Assembly (NCBI RefSeq): GCF_021026335.1
Contig: NZ_JAJNCY010000001.1
Span: 496,001 to 560,000, forward strand
Source of the DNA: Rhizobium sp. C1
GTDB lineage: Bacteria > Pseudomonadota > Alphaproteobacteria > Rhizobiales > Rhizobiaceae
DNA: 64,000 bases
Direction of reading: 5' to 3'
The position numbers and the translations under genes are program-made. Position 1 is the stretch's first letter. Each line of letters opens with the position of its first letter. The notes under the pieces are model-generated. The model saw only the letters and a list, made by a program, of their open reading frames with translations, did not search any database and was not told where the DNA came from. Below, piece after piece: positions 47,012 to 55,722 of the stretch.

Positions 47012-48376
47012 ATGCACACGATCCCCAGCTACAAGTCCCTGACCGGCAAATATTCCGCACCCGTGCCGCGCTATACGAGCTATCCGACAGCGCCTCACTT
47101 CGGTCCTCATATTACAAGAACGGAATACAGCCAATGGCTGCAAGCGCTCGGAGAGGGCGACAAGCTGTCGCTGTATGTCCATATTCCCTATTGCGACCGG
47201 CTCTGCTGGTTCTGCGCCTGCCATACGAAGCATACGCTGCGCTATGAGCCTGTCGCCGAATATCTGAATGCGCTGGAGCTCGAAGTCGAGGCCGTGGCGC
47301 GGCTCGTCAGCCGCAAGGCAGTAGTGACGGCGCTGCATTTCGGTGGCGGTTCGCCGACGCTGATGAAGCCGGACGATATCCGACGCATCGGCGCGCTCTT
47401 TCGCTCGGCCTTCAACTTTGCACCCGATGCCGAGATCAGCGTCGAGATGGATCCGAACGACATGGATGAGGCACGCTACGATGCGCTTGCCGACATCGGC
47501 ATGACCCGGGCGAGCCTCGGTGTACAGGATTTTCAGGCTGAGGTTCAGAAGGCGATCAACCGCATCCAGACTTTCGAGCAGACCAGGTCCGTCGTCGATG
47601 CGGTCAGGGCGCGGGGCGTACATTCGGTCAATTGCGACCTTCTTTATGGTCTGCCGCACCAGACGCTGGAAACGCTGTCGGAGACCGTCAAGCAGATCCT
47701 GACGCTTGATCCTGACCGCATTGCGCTTTTCGGCTATGCGCATGTGCCGTGGATGAAGAAGCATCAGACGATGATCAAGGAAGAGGTGTTACCGGATGTC
47801 GATCAGCGCTTTGAGCAGTCACGCATGGCGGCCTCCATGCTGATTGCCGCCGGATACCAGCAGATCGGCATCGACCATTTCGCCAAGCCCGGCGATTCGA
47901 TGGCGATTGCGGAGCGGGAAGGCCGGCTTCGGCGCAATTTCCAGGGCTATACCGATGACAGTGCCGAGACGCTGATCGGTTTCGGCGCATCCTCCATCGG
48001 GCAATTTCGTCAGGGTTTCGTGCAAAACATGGTAGCGACCGGCGAATTTCAGCGCATGGCGGAGGCCGGGGGGCTCGCCGTCGTGCGCGGTCTTGTCTTC
48101 AGCGAGGAAGATAAGCTGCGCGGCTATGCCATCGAGAAGATCATGTGCGACTTTGCCTTCTCTTTTGCCGATCTTAAGAGCCGCTTTGGCGCGGCGGCCG
48201 ACGAGGTCATTGCCGAGGCCAAGCTGTTTGTCTGGCAGAATACGGATGGGCTCGCGGAGATTGCCGATGGTCGATTTCTGTTGACGGAAACAGGCCGGCT
48301 TTTCGCCCGCACGGTTGCCTCGCAGTTCGATGCCTATCTCGGAAACGGCAAGGGGCGGCATTCGATTGCAGTGTAA
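47012..48376 (+). CDS. hemN: Oxygen-independent coproporphyrinogen III oxidase HemN
   Basis: This radical-SAM enzyme (454 aa) decarboxylates coproporphyrinogen III to protoporphyrinogen IX without oxygen, for heme synthesis. The cluster motif is YCDRLCWFCACHTKH (C-x3-C-x2-C plus the fourth Cys of HemN). LHFGGGSPTLMKPDDIRRI and GYAHVPWMKKHQTMI are HemN signatures. ATG 47012 follows AGGAGAACCAAG, and the frame start at 46979 is less likely. A perfect FNR box lies 48 bp upstream. It pairs logically with the cbb3 oxidase genes. Confidence 0.95.
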   Translation: MHTIPSYKSLTGKYSAPVPRYTSYPTAPHFGPHITRTEYSQWLQALGEGDKLSLYVHIPYCDRLCWFCACHTKHTLRYEPVAEYLNALELEVEAVARLVSRKAVVTALHFGGGSPTLMKPDDIRRIGALFRSAFNFAPDAEISVEMDPNDMDEARYDALADIGMTRASLGVQDFQAEVQKAINRIQTFEQTRSVVDAVRARGVHSVNCDLLYGLPHQTLETLSETVKQILTLDPDRIALFGYAHVPWMKKHQTMIKEEVLPDVDQRFEQSRMAASMLIAAGYQQIGIDHFAKPGDSMAIAEREGRLRRNFQGYTDDSAETLIGFGASSIGQFRQGFVQNMVATGEFQRMAEAGGLAVVRGLVFSEEDKLRGYAIEKIMCDFAFSFADLKSRFGAAADEVIAEAKLFVWQNTDGLAEIADGRFLLTETGRLFARTVASQFDAYLGNGKGRHSIAV

Positions 48377-48488
48377 ACGCGCAACATATGCCCCCCATTT
48401 ATGTCATTTGACTGTTGCAAGCCATTGGCTTTTGAAATCGATTTGCCTATAGCATCGCGCAACAGCTTTGACATTGAGAGGTATCGGC

Positions 48489-48767
48489 GTGACGACGACG
48501 TTTGATAAGGTAGCCGACATTATTTCCGAAACCAGCGAAATCGACCGCGAGAAGATTACGCCCGAGAGCCACACGATCGACGATCTGGGCATCGACAGCC
48601 TGGACTTCCTCGACATCGTTTTTGCGATCGACAAGGAATTCGGCATCAAGATTCCGCTGGAAAAGTGGACCCAGGAAGTCAATGACGGCAAGGTCGCGAC
48701 GGACGAGTATTTCGTTCTGAAGAACCTCTGTGCCAAGATCGACGAACTGCGCGCCGCCAAGGGCTGA
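48489..48767 (+). CDS. acpXL: Acyl carrier protein AcpXL for very-long-chain fatty acid of lipid A
   Basis: This 92-residue acyl carrier protein is dedicated to the 27-hydroxyoctacosanoate chain of rhizobial lipid A. The phosphopantetheine Ser is in [18 protein letters not shown]. The sequence is very close to rhizobial AcpXL as recalled, including [16 protein letters not shown]-type residues at the C-terminus. The start is GTG at 48489 ([12 protein letters not shown]); the frame from 48468 adds seven residues not seen in the family. It is the first gene of the acpXL-lpxXL cluster. Confidence 0.95.
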   Translation: MTTTFDKVADIISETSEIDREKITPESHTIDDLGIDSLDFLDIVFAIDKEFGIKIPLEKWTQEVNDGKVATDEYFVLKNLCAKIDELRAAKG

Positions 48768-48784
48768 GGCCTGACGGCTTTCTC

Positions 48785-48807
48785 CGGGGCCGTATCCTGC
48801 GGCCCCG
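48785..48807 (+). other. GC-rich hairpin between acpXL and fabZXL
   Basis: CGGGGCCG and CGGCCCCG form a perfect 8-bp stem with a 7-nt loop. No T run follows, so it is not an intrinsic terminator. It might stabilise the acpXL message, which is needed in larger amounts than the enzymes downstream. Confidence 0.5.
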
Positions 48808-48825
48808 CGCGACAGGTGCGATCCC

Positions 48826-49302
48826 ATGCTTCTTGAATATTTCCAGATGATCGACCGCGTGACGGACCTCGACCTCAAGTCGGGGCATCTCGTCGCGCGT
48901 TCCGTCGTTCCCGAAAAGAGCCCGGTCTTCGAGGGGCATTTTCCCGGCATGCCGCTGGTGCCCGGCGTTCTCCTCATCGAGACGATGGCGCAGGCTTCCG
49001 GTCTGATGCTGCTGGCGGTCAACGAGTTTTCCTCCATGCCGCTGCTGATGGCGGTGGACGAGGCGAAGCTTCGCACTTTTGTGGAACCCCTTGCGGAACT
49101 CGATGTCGAGGCCGATCTTGTACATCTCGGTTCCGGTTATGCGGTGACGAAGGCGAAGATCACTTCCGGCGGCAAGAAGGTCTGTGATGCGCAATTGAAG
49201 CTGCGCACCATTCCCTTCGACCAGGTTCCCATCGGCGATATCGTGAAGAACCGCGCCCGCGAAATCGGGCTTTACGATGCCATCGCGGCCAACGTGTCAT
49301 AA
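48826..49302 (+). CDS. fabZXL: 3-hydroxyacyl-ACP dehydratase, FabZ type, VLCFA cluster
   Basis: This 158-residue hot-dog-fold dehydratase has the catalytic His in EGHFPGMPLVPGVLLIETMAQ (residues about 43-63), where the usual FPG-x-P motif is intact and a Glu follows in IETMAQASG. It acts in elongating the AcpXL-bound very-long-chain acyl group. It lies 58 bp after acpXL with a hairpin between, and 11 bp before the first ketosynthase. Confidence 0.93.
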   Translation: MLLEYFQMIDRVTDLDLKSGHLVARSVVPEKSPVFEGHFPGMPLVPGVLLIETMAQASGLMLLAVNEFSSMPLLMAVDEAKLRTFVEPLAELDVEADLVHLGSGYAVTKAKITSGGKKVCDAQLKLRTIPFDQVPIGDIVKNRAREIGLYDAIAANVS

Positions 49303-49313
49303 GGACTGAAATC

Positions 49314-50504
49314 ATGGCCAAGTCTGATCAGGATGTGGTGATTACCGGCATCGGTCTCGTGTCGTCGCTGGGCGTCGGACGCGAGGCGCACGAGGCGCTG
49401 ATCCTCGGCGACAGCACGCCTTCTCCGATTGTCGAGACCGAGCGTTTCGCGCCCTATCCGGTCCATCCGCTGCCGGCCATCGACTGGTCGCAGCAGATCC
49501 CGAAGCGCGGCGACCAGCGCCAGATGGAAAACTGGCAGCGGCTCGGCGTCTTCGCCGCCGGCCTTGCGCTGGACGATGCCGGCTTCAAGGACGACGCGGA
49601 GGCCTGCGCCTCGATGGACATGATCGTGGCGGCCGGTGGCGGCGAGCGCGATATCAATGTTGATTCGATGATCGTGGACGAAGCGCTGAAGCGCAACGAC
49701 CGTGAGGTGCTGCTGAACCAGAAGCTGACGACGGAACTGCGGCCGACGCTATTCCTGGCGCAGCTTTCCAATCTTCTTGCCGGCAATATCTCCATCGTTC
49801 ACAAGGTCACCGGCTCCTCGCGCACCTTCATGGGCGAAGAGGGGGCTGGCGTTTCGGCCGTGGAAACGGCAGCGGCGCGCATTCGCGCCGGCCAGTCCAC
49901 CCACGCGCTCGTCGGCGGCGCCTTCATTGCGGAGCGTCTCGACATCATTCTGATGGTCGAAGGGATCAAGGGGCATCAGACCGGCGACTGGTCGCCAATC
50001 TGGGCGCGCGACAAGGATCATGGCGGCGGCATGATTATGGGTTCGGTCGGGGCGTTCCTCGTGCTCGAATCGCGCGGTCATGCAGAAGCGCGCGGCGCTC
50101 GCATCTATGCGACCATAGAGATGGTTGAGGGCGACCGCGGCAATCGCGCCGAGGGTCGGCTTGAGAAGCGGCTGGAGCGGATGGTCGAAGGTGCGAAGCC
50201 CGAGCTTGTCCTATCCGGCACGACGGGCTTCCACGACTTGGCTGCCCGCGAAAAGGCGTTCTTTGAAAAGGTATTCCCGGCGGCAGCGATCCGCGGCTTC
50301 GGCGGGCTGATCGGCCATTCGGTCGAGGCGCAGTTCACCGCAGGTATCGGACTTGCCGCGATGGCGCTCGGGGCTGGAAAGCCGGTCGCGCCCTTCGACA
50401 AGGATCATGAAAAGGCGATGACGGAGCCGGCAAAGACCGCGCTCGTCACCACGATTGGCCATCAGCGCGGCGAGGGGGTTGCCCTTCTTGCCGCCAATGC
50501 GTGA
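49314..50504 (+). CDS. fabF2XL: Beta-ketoacyl-ACP synthase II-like, VLCFA cluster (FabF2XL)
   Basis: This 396-residue thiolase-fold ketosynthase belongs to the AcpXL system. Its N-terminus VVITGIGLVSSLGVGREAHE and GHSVEAQFTAGIGLAAMALGAGKP near the end are KS-like. The canonical active-site Cys region reads NISIVHKVTGSSRTFMGEEGAGVSAVE, where no Cys is found at the expected nucleophile position. It may therefore be a chain-length-factor-like partner of the next gene rather than an independent condensing enzyme. The stop lies 11 bp before the next ATG. Confidence 0.88.
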   Translation: MAKSDQDVVITGIGLVSSLGVGREAHEALILGDSTPSPIVETERFAPYPVHPLPAIDWSQQIPKRGDQRQMENWQRLGVFAAGLALDDAGFKDDAEACASMDMIVAAGGGERDINVDSMIVDEALKRNDREVLLNQKLTTELRPTLFLAQLSNLLAGNISIVHKVTGSSRTFMGEEGAGVSAVETAAARIRAGQSTHALVGGAFIAERLDIILMVEGIKGHQTGDWSPIWARDKDHGGGMIMGSVGAFLVLESRGHAEARGARIYATIEMVEGDRGNRAEGRLEKRLERMVEGAKPELVLSGTTGFHDLAAREKAFFEKVFPAAAIRGFGGLIGHSVEAQFTAGIGLAAMALGAGKPVAPFDKDHEKAMTEPAKTALVTTIGHQRGEGVALLAANA

Positions 50505-50515
50505 GGCAAAAGGTC

Positions 50516-51799
50516 ATGAGCAATCAGTTTCGCGATCATCTCGGCCGTCCCATTGTTGCCGTCACCGGCATGGGCGTCATCACTTCGCTCGGTCAGGGGC
50601 TTGAGGACAACTGGGCGGCGCTGACGGGCGGCCGTTCTGGCATTCACGACATCACCCGCTTCCCGGTCAACGAGCTGTCGACGCGCATCGCCGGCACTGT
50701 GGATTTCATCGATCTGCCGGTGGCGAATGCCGTCGAGCGCTCCTATGCCATGGCGCGCGAAACGACGGTTGAAGCGCTGGCGCAGGCCGGGCTTTCGGGC
50801 GATTTCAACGGGCCGCTGTTTCTGGCCGCACCGCCGGTCGAACCGGAATGGTCTGCCCGTTTCGAACTCGCCGACCGTGCGGGTCCTGCGGAAGAGCCGG
50901 GCGATGCCTATGACCGTTTCCTCGCCGCCATGCGCGAGCGTCCCGATCCGGCCTTCCATGAGGCGGTGCTCTTCGGCTCGATCTCGGAGCGTCTGGCCGA
51001 CAAATTTGGGACGCGCGGGCTTCCCGTGACTCTGTCCACGGCTTGTGCGTCTGGTGCCACCGCAATTCAGCTCGGCGTAGAGGCGATCCGTCAGGGCCGC
51101 ACGGAGCGCGCGCTGACGGTGGCAACCGATGGTTCGGTTTCGGCCGAAGCGCTCATTCGCTTTTCGCTGCTTTCGGCACTCTCCACGCAGAACGATCCGC
51201 CGGAAAAGGCCTCCAAGCCCTTTACCAAGGACCGCGACGGATTCGTGATTGCGGAAGGGGCTGCGACGCTCGTTCTCGAATCGCTGGAATCGGCGATTGC
51301 CCGCGGCGCGAGGGTGTATGGCATCGTGAAGGGCTGCGGCGAAAAGGCGGATAGTTTCCACCGTACGCGCTCCTCGCCGGATGGCGGACCGGTGATTGCG
51401 ACGATCCGCGCAGCACTCGAAGATGCGGGCGTCGGCGAAGAGGCGATCGGCTATATCAACGCGCATGGCACCTCGACGCCGGAAAACGACAAGATGGAAT
51501 ATGGCGCGATGCTCTCCGTCTTCGGCGAGCGGCTGAAGTCCATCCCGGTTTCGTCCAACAAGTCGATGATCGGCCATACGCTGACGGCGGCTGGCGCGGT
51601 CGAGGCGGTGTTCTCGCTGCAGACGATCCTCACCGGCACATTGCCGCCGACGATCAACTACCAGAACCCCGACCCGAGTATCGAACTCGATGTCGTGCCG
51701 AACGTGAAGCGGGCACAGCAGGTTTCGGCCGTGCTCTCCAACTCCTTCGGGTTTGGTGGTCAGAATGCCAGCCTTGTGCTGGCGGCGGAACCCCGGTAA
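50516..51799 (+). CDS. fabF1XL: Beta-ketoacyl-ACP synthase, VLCFA cluster (FabF1XL)
   Basis: This is a 427-residue ketosynthase. The nucleophile Cys lies in VTLSTACASGATAIQLGVEAI, with the catalytic His residues in NAHGTSTPENDKMEY and SNKSMIGHTLTAAGAVEAVF, so the full Cys-His-His triad is present. It extends the AcpXL-bound acyl chain toward C28. ATG 50516 (MSNQFRDHLG) follows AAAAGG. It is paired with the Cys-less paralogue upstream. Confidence 0.93.
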   Translation: MSNQFRDHLGRPIVAVTGMGVITSLGQGLEDNWAALTGGRSGIHDITRFPVNELSTRIAGTVDFIDLPVANAVERSYAMARETTVEALAQAGLSGDFNGPLFLAAPPVEPEWSARFELADRAGPAEEPGDAYDRFLAAMRERPDPAFHEAVLFGSISERLADKFGTRGLPVTLSTACASGATAIQLGVEAIRQGRTERALTVATDGSVSAEALIRFSLLSALSTQNDPPEKASKPFTKDRDGFVIAEGAATLVLESLESAIARGARVYGIVKGCGEKADSFHRTRSSPDGGPVIATIRAALEDAGVGEEAIGYINAHGTSTPENDKMEYGAMLSVFGERLKSIPVSSNKSMIGHTLTAAGAVEAVFSLQTILTGTLPPTINYQNPDPSIELDVVPNVKRAQQVSAVLSNSFGFGGQNASLVLAAEPR

Positions 51800-51845
51800 A
51801 CCGCACACAACAAGAACACGTATTTGACCCGCGAAAGCGGAAGGT

Positions 51846-52880
51846 ATGATCATGCGCGCATTGCAACTCATCGAAGATCGCAGACTTGAAGCCGTCGAGC
51901 TTCCCGAACCGGAGGCTCCGGCTCCGGGCGAGGTGACGCTGCGCGTCAAGGCGGTTGCGCTGAACCATATCGACGTCTGGGGCTGGCGCGGCATGGCGTT
52001 TGCCAAGCGCAAGATGCCGCTGACCATCGGCGCGGAAGCTTCCGGCGTGGTCGAGGCCATCGGGCCGGGCGTCTCGAATGTCCTGCCAGGCCAGCTCGTG
52101 TCGGTCTATGGCGCGCGGGTCTGCGGTTACTGCAAGGCCTGTCGCGAAGGTCGCGACAATCTCTGCGAACATGTCGGCGGTGTGCATGGCTTCCACCTTG
52201 ATGGCTTCGCGCAGGAGAAGATCAACATTCCGGCCCGCCAGCTCGTCGTCGCGCCTCCCGGCATCGATGCGGTGGCAGCAGCGCTGGCACCCGTGACCTT
52301 CGGTACGGTCGAGCACATGCTGTTCGACAATGCGAAGCTTCAGCCGGGCGAAACGATCCTCGTTCATGCCGGCGGCTCGGGCATCGGCTCGGCGGCGATC
52401 CAGCTCGCCAAGCGCATGGGCTGCACGGTGATCACGACGGTCGGTTCGGACGACAAGATCGAGAAGGCGAAGGCGCTCGGCGCCGATCACGTCATCAACT
52501 ATCGCGTCGATCGTTTCGAGGGTGTGGTGCGCAAGCTGACCAAGAAGAAGGGCGTCGATGTCGTCTTCGAACATGTCGGCAAGGACACCTGGGCCGGTTC
52601 TATTCTCTCCATGAAGCGCGGCGGACGGCTCGTCACCTGCGGTTCGACCTCGGGTGTTTCGACCGAGATGAACCTGATGATGCTGTTCCAGCAGCAGCTC
52701 AAGCTGCTCGGCTCTTTCGGCTGCCGGATGGAGAATATGGCCAATGCCATGCAGAAGATGGCGCAGGGCATCGTGCATCCGGTCATCGACACCGAAGTGG
52801 GCTTCGGCGAGATCGACGTGGCGCTGAAGCGGATGGAAGAGCGCTCCATCTTCGGCAAGATCATCCTGCGGATGGATTGA
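51846..52880 (+). CDS. Zinc-type alcohol dehydrogenase / quinone-oxidoreductase-family enoyl reductase candidate, VLCFA cluster
   Basis: This 344-residue MDR-family protein has a GroES-like N-terminal domain with VYGARVCGYCKACREGRDNLCEHVGG, holding the four-Cys structural zinc set. The NAD(P)-binding GGSGIGSAAIQLAKRMGCTVI domain follows. In rhizobial acpXL clusters this gene is conserved and is proposed to provide a reductive step for the very-long-chain acyl group. A second ATG six bases downstream (51852) is an equal start candidate. It lies 4 bp before lpxXL. Confidence 0.9.
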   Translation: MIMRALQLIEDRRLEAVELPEPEAPAPGEVTLRVKAVALNHIDVWGWRGMAFAKRKMPLTIGAEASGVVEAIGPGVSNVLPGQLVSVYGARVCGYCKACREGRDNLCEHVGGVHGFHLDGFAQEKINIPARQLVVAPPGIDAVAAALAPVTFGTVEHMLFDNAKLQPGETILVHAGGSGIGSAAIQLAKRMGCTVITTVGSDDKIEKAKALGADHVINYRVDRFEGVVRKLTKKKGVDVVFEHVGKDTWAGSILSMKRGGRLVTCGSTSGVSTEMNLMMLFQQQLKLLGSFGCRMENMANAMQKMAQGIVHPVIDTEVGFGEIDVALKRMEERSIFGKIILRMD

Positions 52881-52884
52881 GGCC

Positions 52885-53835
52885 ATGAAGGGCCTTCTTA
52901 GGCGCATCGGTGCGAACCTGCGCAAGGCCTGGCCTTGGCTGCTCGCCAGGCTGGTGCTGGCCGCCCTCATGTTGCTCAAGCTGTTGCCCGCTGATTTCGC
53001 GCTCAATCTCATCGATCGCGTCGCGCGCTGGCTGGGGCCGAAGCAGAAGCGGCATCGGCTGATGCTTTACAATCTGAAGCGCGCGTTTCCTGAGAAAACG
53101 GATGAGGAACGCCTGAAGATCGCCATGGATTCATGGGGCTCCATGGGGCGCATGGCGGCCGAATATGTCTATCTCGACAAGCTCTTCGACTTCGATCCCG
53201 AACGGCCGGGCCGGGGCAGGGTGGAGGTGTCCGGCATCCCGCTTTTTCTTGAGATCCGCGATCTGAAGGGACCGTTCATCGTTTTTACCGCCCATACGGC
53301 GAATTTCGAGATGCTGCCGGTCGCCGGAAACGCCTTTGGTCTCGATGTCACCGTGCTTTTTCGCCCGCCGAACAATCCTTACATGGCCGACATGGTCCAT
53401 GGCTTCCGGGCGGACCGCATGGGCGCGCTCGTGCCCTCGCATGCCGGGTCGTCCTTTGCACTGGCACGCCAGCTCGAAAGCGGCGGCGGCGTCGGTGTGC
53501 TGGTGGATCAGAAGTTCTCCAAGGGCGCCGATACGACACTTTTCGGCGTACCTGTGAAAACCAATCCCTTGCTGGCGAAACTGGTGCGGCAGTTCAACTG
53601 CCCGGTCTATCCTGCGCGCTGCATCCGGCTGCCCGGCAATCGCTACCGGCTGGAGCTTGAGCCGGCGCTGACGATCCCCCGCAAGGAGAATGGCGATGTG
53701 GACGTGAATGCCACCGCCCAGCTGCTCAACGATACGGTGGAGCGCTGGGTCCGAGAATATCCCGGCCAGTGGCTCTGGTACCACGACCGCTGGGACATCA
53801 AGTTTTCGGAAGACTTCAAGAATTTCACCGTCTGA
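52885..53835 (+). CDS. lpxXL: Very-long-chain acyltransferase LpxXL (HtrB/LpxL family)
   Basis: This 316-residue membrane-associated acyltransferase moves the 27-hydroxyoctacosanoyl group from AcpXL to Kdo2-lipid IV precursor. A basic and hydrophobic N-terminal segment (LARLVLAALMLLKLLPADFALNL) anchors it. The catalytic H-x4-E-type motif is FIVFTAHTANFEMLP (HTANFE), and VLVDQKFSKGADTTLFG and YPGQWLWYHDRWD are LpxL signatures. It is the last gene of the cluster. Confidence 0.94.
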   Translation: MKGLLRRIGANLRKAWPWLLARLVLAALMLLKLLPADFALNLIDRVARWLGPKQKRHRLMLYNLKRAFPEKTDEERLKIAMDSWGSMGRMAAEYVYLDKLFDFDPERPGRGRVEVSGIPLFLEIRDLKGPFIVFTAHTANFEMLPVAGNAFGLDVTVLFRPPNNPYMADMVHGFRADRMGALVPSHAGSSFALARQLESGGGVGVLVDQKFSKGADTTLFGVPVKTNPLLAKLVRQFNCPVYPARCIRLPGNRYRLELEPALTIPRKENGDVDVNATAQLLNDTVERWVREYPGQWLWYHDRWDIKFSEDFKNFTV

Positions 53836-53971
53836 CATGCAATGCCGCCTATGCAAGGCGGCAATTCCGATTTCGCCCTTCAAAAATTGTCTATCTCCGC
53901 ATAGGAAATCCTGAAGGTACGGTTGCGGTATTTTCGAGCGGCCCGCGCGACGCGACAGACAGGAGCCCTTC

Positions 53972-54895
53972 ATGCCACTTCAGGATATTCTGCACGAGGT
54001 CTATCACGAGATGCAGCCGCATATCGGCGATGGCAAGGTGGCGGATTACATTCCCGCACTGGCGCGCGTCGACCCCAAAAAGTTCGGCATGGCCGTTGTG
54101 ACGACCGAGGGCGAGGTTCTGACCGTCGGCGATGCGGCCGAACCGTTCTCCATCCAGAGCGTGTCCAAGGTCTTCACGCTGACGCTGGCTCTGGGGCGAA
54201 TCGGAGCTGGGCTGTGGTCGCGGGTCGGGCGCGAGCCTTCGGGCACCGCGTTCAATTCAATCGTTCAGCTCGAGCATGAGCACGGAATCCCGCGCAATCC
54301 TTTCATCAACGCCGGTGCCATCGTGGTGGCCGACGTGCTGCTGGCCGGTCATGAGCCACGCGAGACGCTGGGCGAAATCCTGCAATTCTTCCGCTACCTC
54401 TCCGGCGACGACACGGTCTATATCGATGAGGATGTGGCGCGCTCCGAGCAGGCGACGGGTTTCCGCAATGCCGCACTTGGCAATTACATGCGCGCCTTCG
54501 GCAATATTCACAATCCCGTCGAAAAGACGCTCGGCGTCTATTATCACCAGTGCTCGGTGGCGATGAGTTGCCAGCAGCTTGCCAGGGCGGGACTGTTTCT
54601 GGCCAATGGCGGGCGCAATCCGGTGTCGGGGCAGACGGTCGTCACGCGCGAGCGGGCGCGGCGCATCAATGCGCTGATGCTGACCTGCGGCCATTACGAT
54701 GCGTCCGGCGATTTCGCCTTCCGTGTCGGTCTGCCCGGCAAGAGCGGGGTCGGTGGCGGCATTCTGGCGATCGCGCCCGGCAATGCCTCGATCGCCGTCT
54801 GGTCGCCGGGGCTGAACGCCAACGGCAATTCGGCTGCCGGCACGCGGGCGCTTGAACTGTTCGCGAAAAAGACCGGGTGGTCGGTCTTCGGGTAA
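53972..54895 (+). CDS. glsA: Glutaminase GlsA
   Basis: This 307-residue serine-dependent glutaminase deamidates glutamine to glutamate. The catalytic S-x-x-K is [18 protein letters not shown], followed by [31 protein letters not shown] (cited in part) and later [20 protein letters not shown] and [15 protein letters not shown]. The length and motifs match the bacterial GlsA/YbaS family. It appears monocistronic, with 136 bp upstream. Confidence 0.96.
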   Translation: MPLQDILHEVYHEMQPHIGDGKVADYIPALARVDPKKFGMAVVTTEGEVLTVGDAAEPFSIQSVSKVFTLTLALGRIGAGLWSRVGREPSGTAFNSIVQLEHEHGIPRNPFINAGAIVVADVLLAGHEPRETLGEILQFFRYLSGDDTVYIDEDVARSEQATGFRNAALGNYMRAFGNIHNPVEKTLGVYYHQCSVAMSCQQLARAGLFLANGGRNPVSGQTVVTRERARRINALMLTCGHYDASGDFAFRVGLPGKSGVGGGILAIAPGNASIAVWSPGLNANGNSAAGTRALELFAKKTGWSVFG

Positions 54896-55024
54896 TTTCA
54901 AACTTGCCATAAGCCGGCGGAAGTTTTTAGATTGAAATGCGCCTGCGACGCGGAAGAGCTGTGTCCGTCCGCGTGGTAATTTCCGGAACGGTCCGTCGTC
55001 TTTTCGGAACGCAGGCGATTTTTT

Positions 55025-55525
55025 TCAAGCCGCCTTTCGCTCGCTCACCATGGCCAGCAGATGTTCCTGCTCGAAGGCGATATGGCGGCGCATGCTGACA
55101 AAATAGCCGCGCAGCATGTAGCCGATGGTTTCGGGGTTCAGCGTGGGATCGGCGGCGCCGAGGCGGAGCAGGGCGTCGATGAGCTCCTCGATAAAGCACT
55201 CGTCTTCAAAATGTTCGAACTTCAGCCGTTCCAGCGTGGATGCAAGTTCCGGATGGCCCGTGACGGTCTGCTCGACCCAGGGGAAGAGGATGTCCTCCTC
55301 AAACCGGTGCGCGCCCATGGTCAGAGGGCCGATCGCCTTGGCGGCATAGATGCATTTCTGGCGGTTGACCTCTGCGGGCAGGCTGTCGGCAATCTCTTCC
55401 AGTTCGCGGCAGAGTTCGAGCTGTTCGCCATGGATTGTCTTCAGCCAGTCGATGGCGCCGACACCCTGCGGCGGGCGATAGCGCTTCTCGAATTCCTCCC
55501 GGTCGTGCGTATCCAGCGTCTTCAT
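55025..55525 (-). CDS. Hemerythrin HHE-domain protein
   Basis: This 166-residue four-helix protein has a hemerythrin-like His/Glu set: [50 protein letters not shown] and [16 protein letters not shown] di-iron site for oxygen or nitric oxide binding or sensing is likely. It is divergent from ccoN, and the FNR box at 55601 lies 76 bp upstream of its start, so it could be co-regulated with the oxidase. It is cytoplasmic, with no signal peptide. Confidence 0.88.
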   Translation of the reverse strand: MKTLDTHDREEFEKRYRPPQGVGAIDWLKTIHGEQLELCRELEEIADSLPAEVNRQKCIYAAKAIGPLTMGAHRFEEDILFPWVEQTVTGHPELASTLERLKFEHFEDECFIEELIDALLRLGAADPTLNPETIGYMLRGYFVSMRRHIAFEQEHLLAMVSERKAA

Positions 55526-55600
55526 TTTTTCACCTGTCTGAATGCAGGGTATGGAGCCCCATCATAGGCTCATATGTCGCGCGGCGGCCGCCTTTTTGCA

Positions 55601-55614
55601 TTGATCTATATCAA
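55601..55614. promoter_or_regulatory. FNR/FixK box between the hemerythrin gene and ccoN
   Basis: TTGAT-CTAT-ATCAA is a perfect anaerobox, 108 bp before the ccoN ATG and 75 bp before the divergent hemerythrin start. It should make ccoNOQP inducible at low oxygen. Confidence 0.92.
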
Positions 55615-55722
55615 GGATGGCATGCCCCCCAAATGCGATTGCTGCATCAGCCGCAAAGACGGTCGGAAGGCGATTCCGGCGCTGCTTGCCGCATGATCAG
55701 CAATCGTTGGGGGATACCAACA

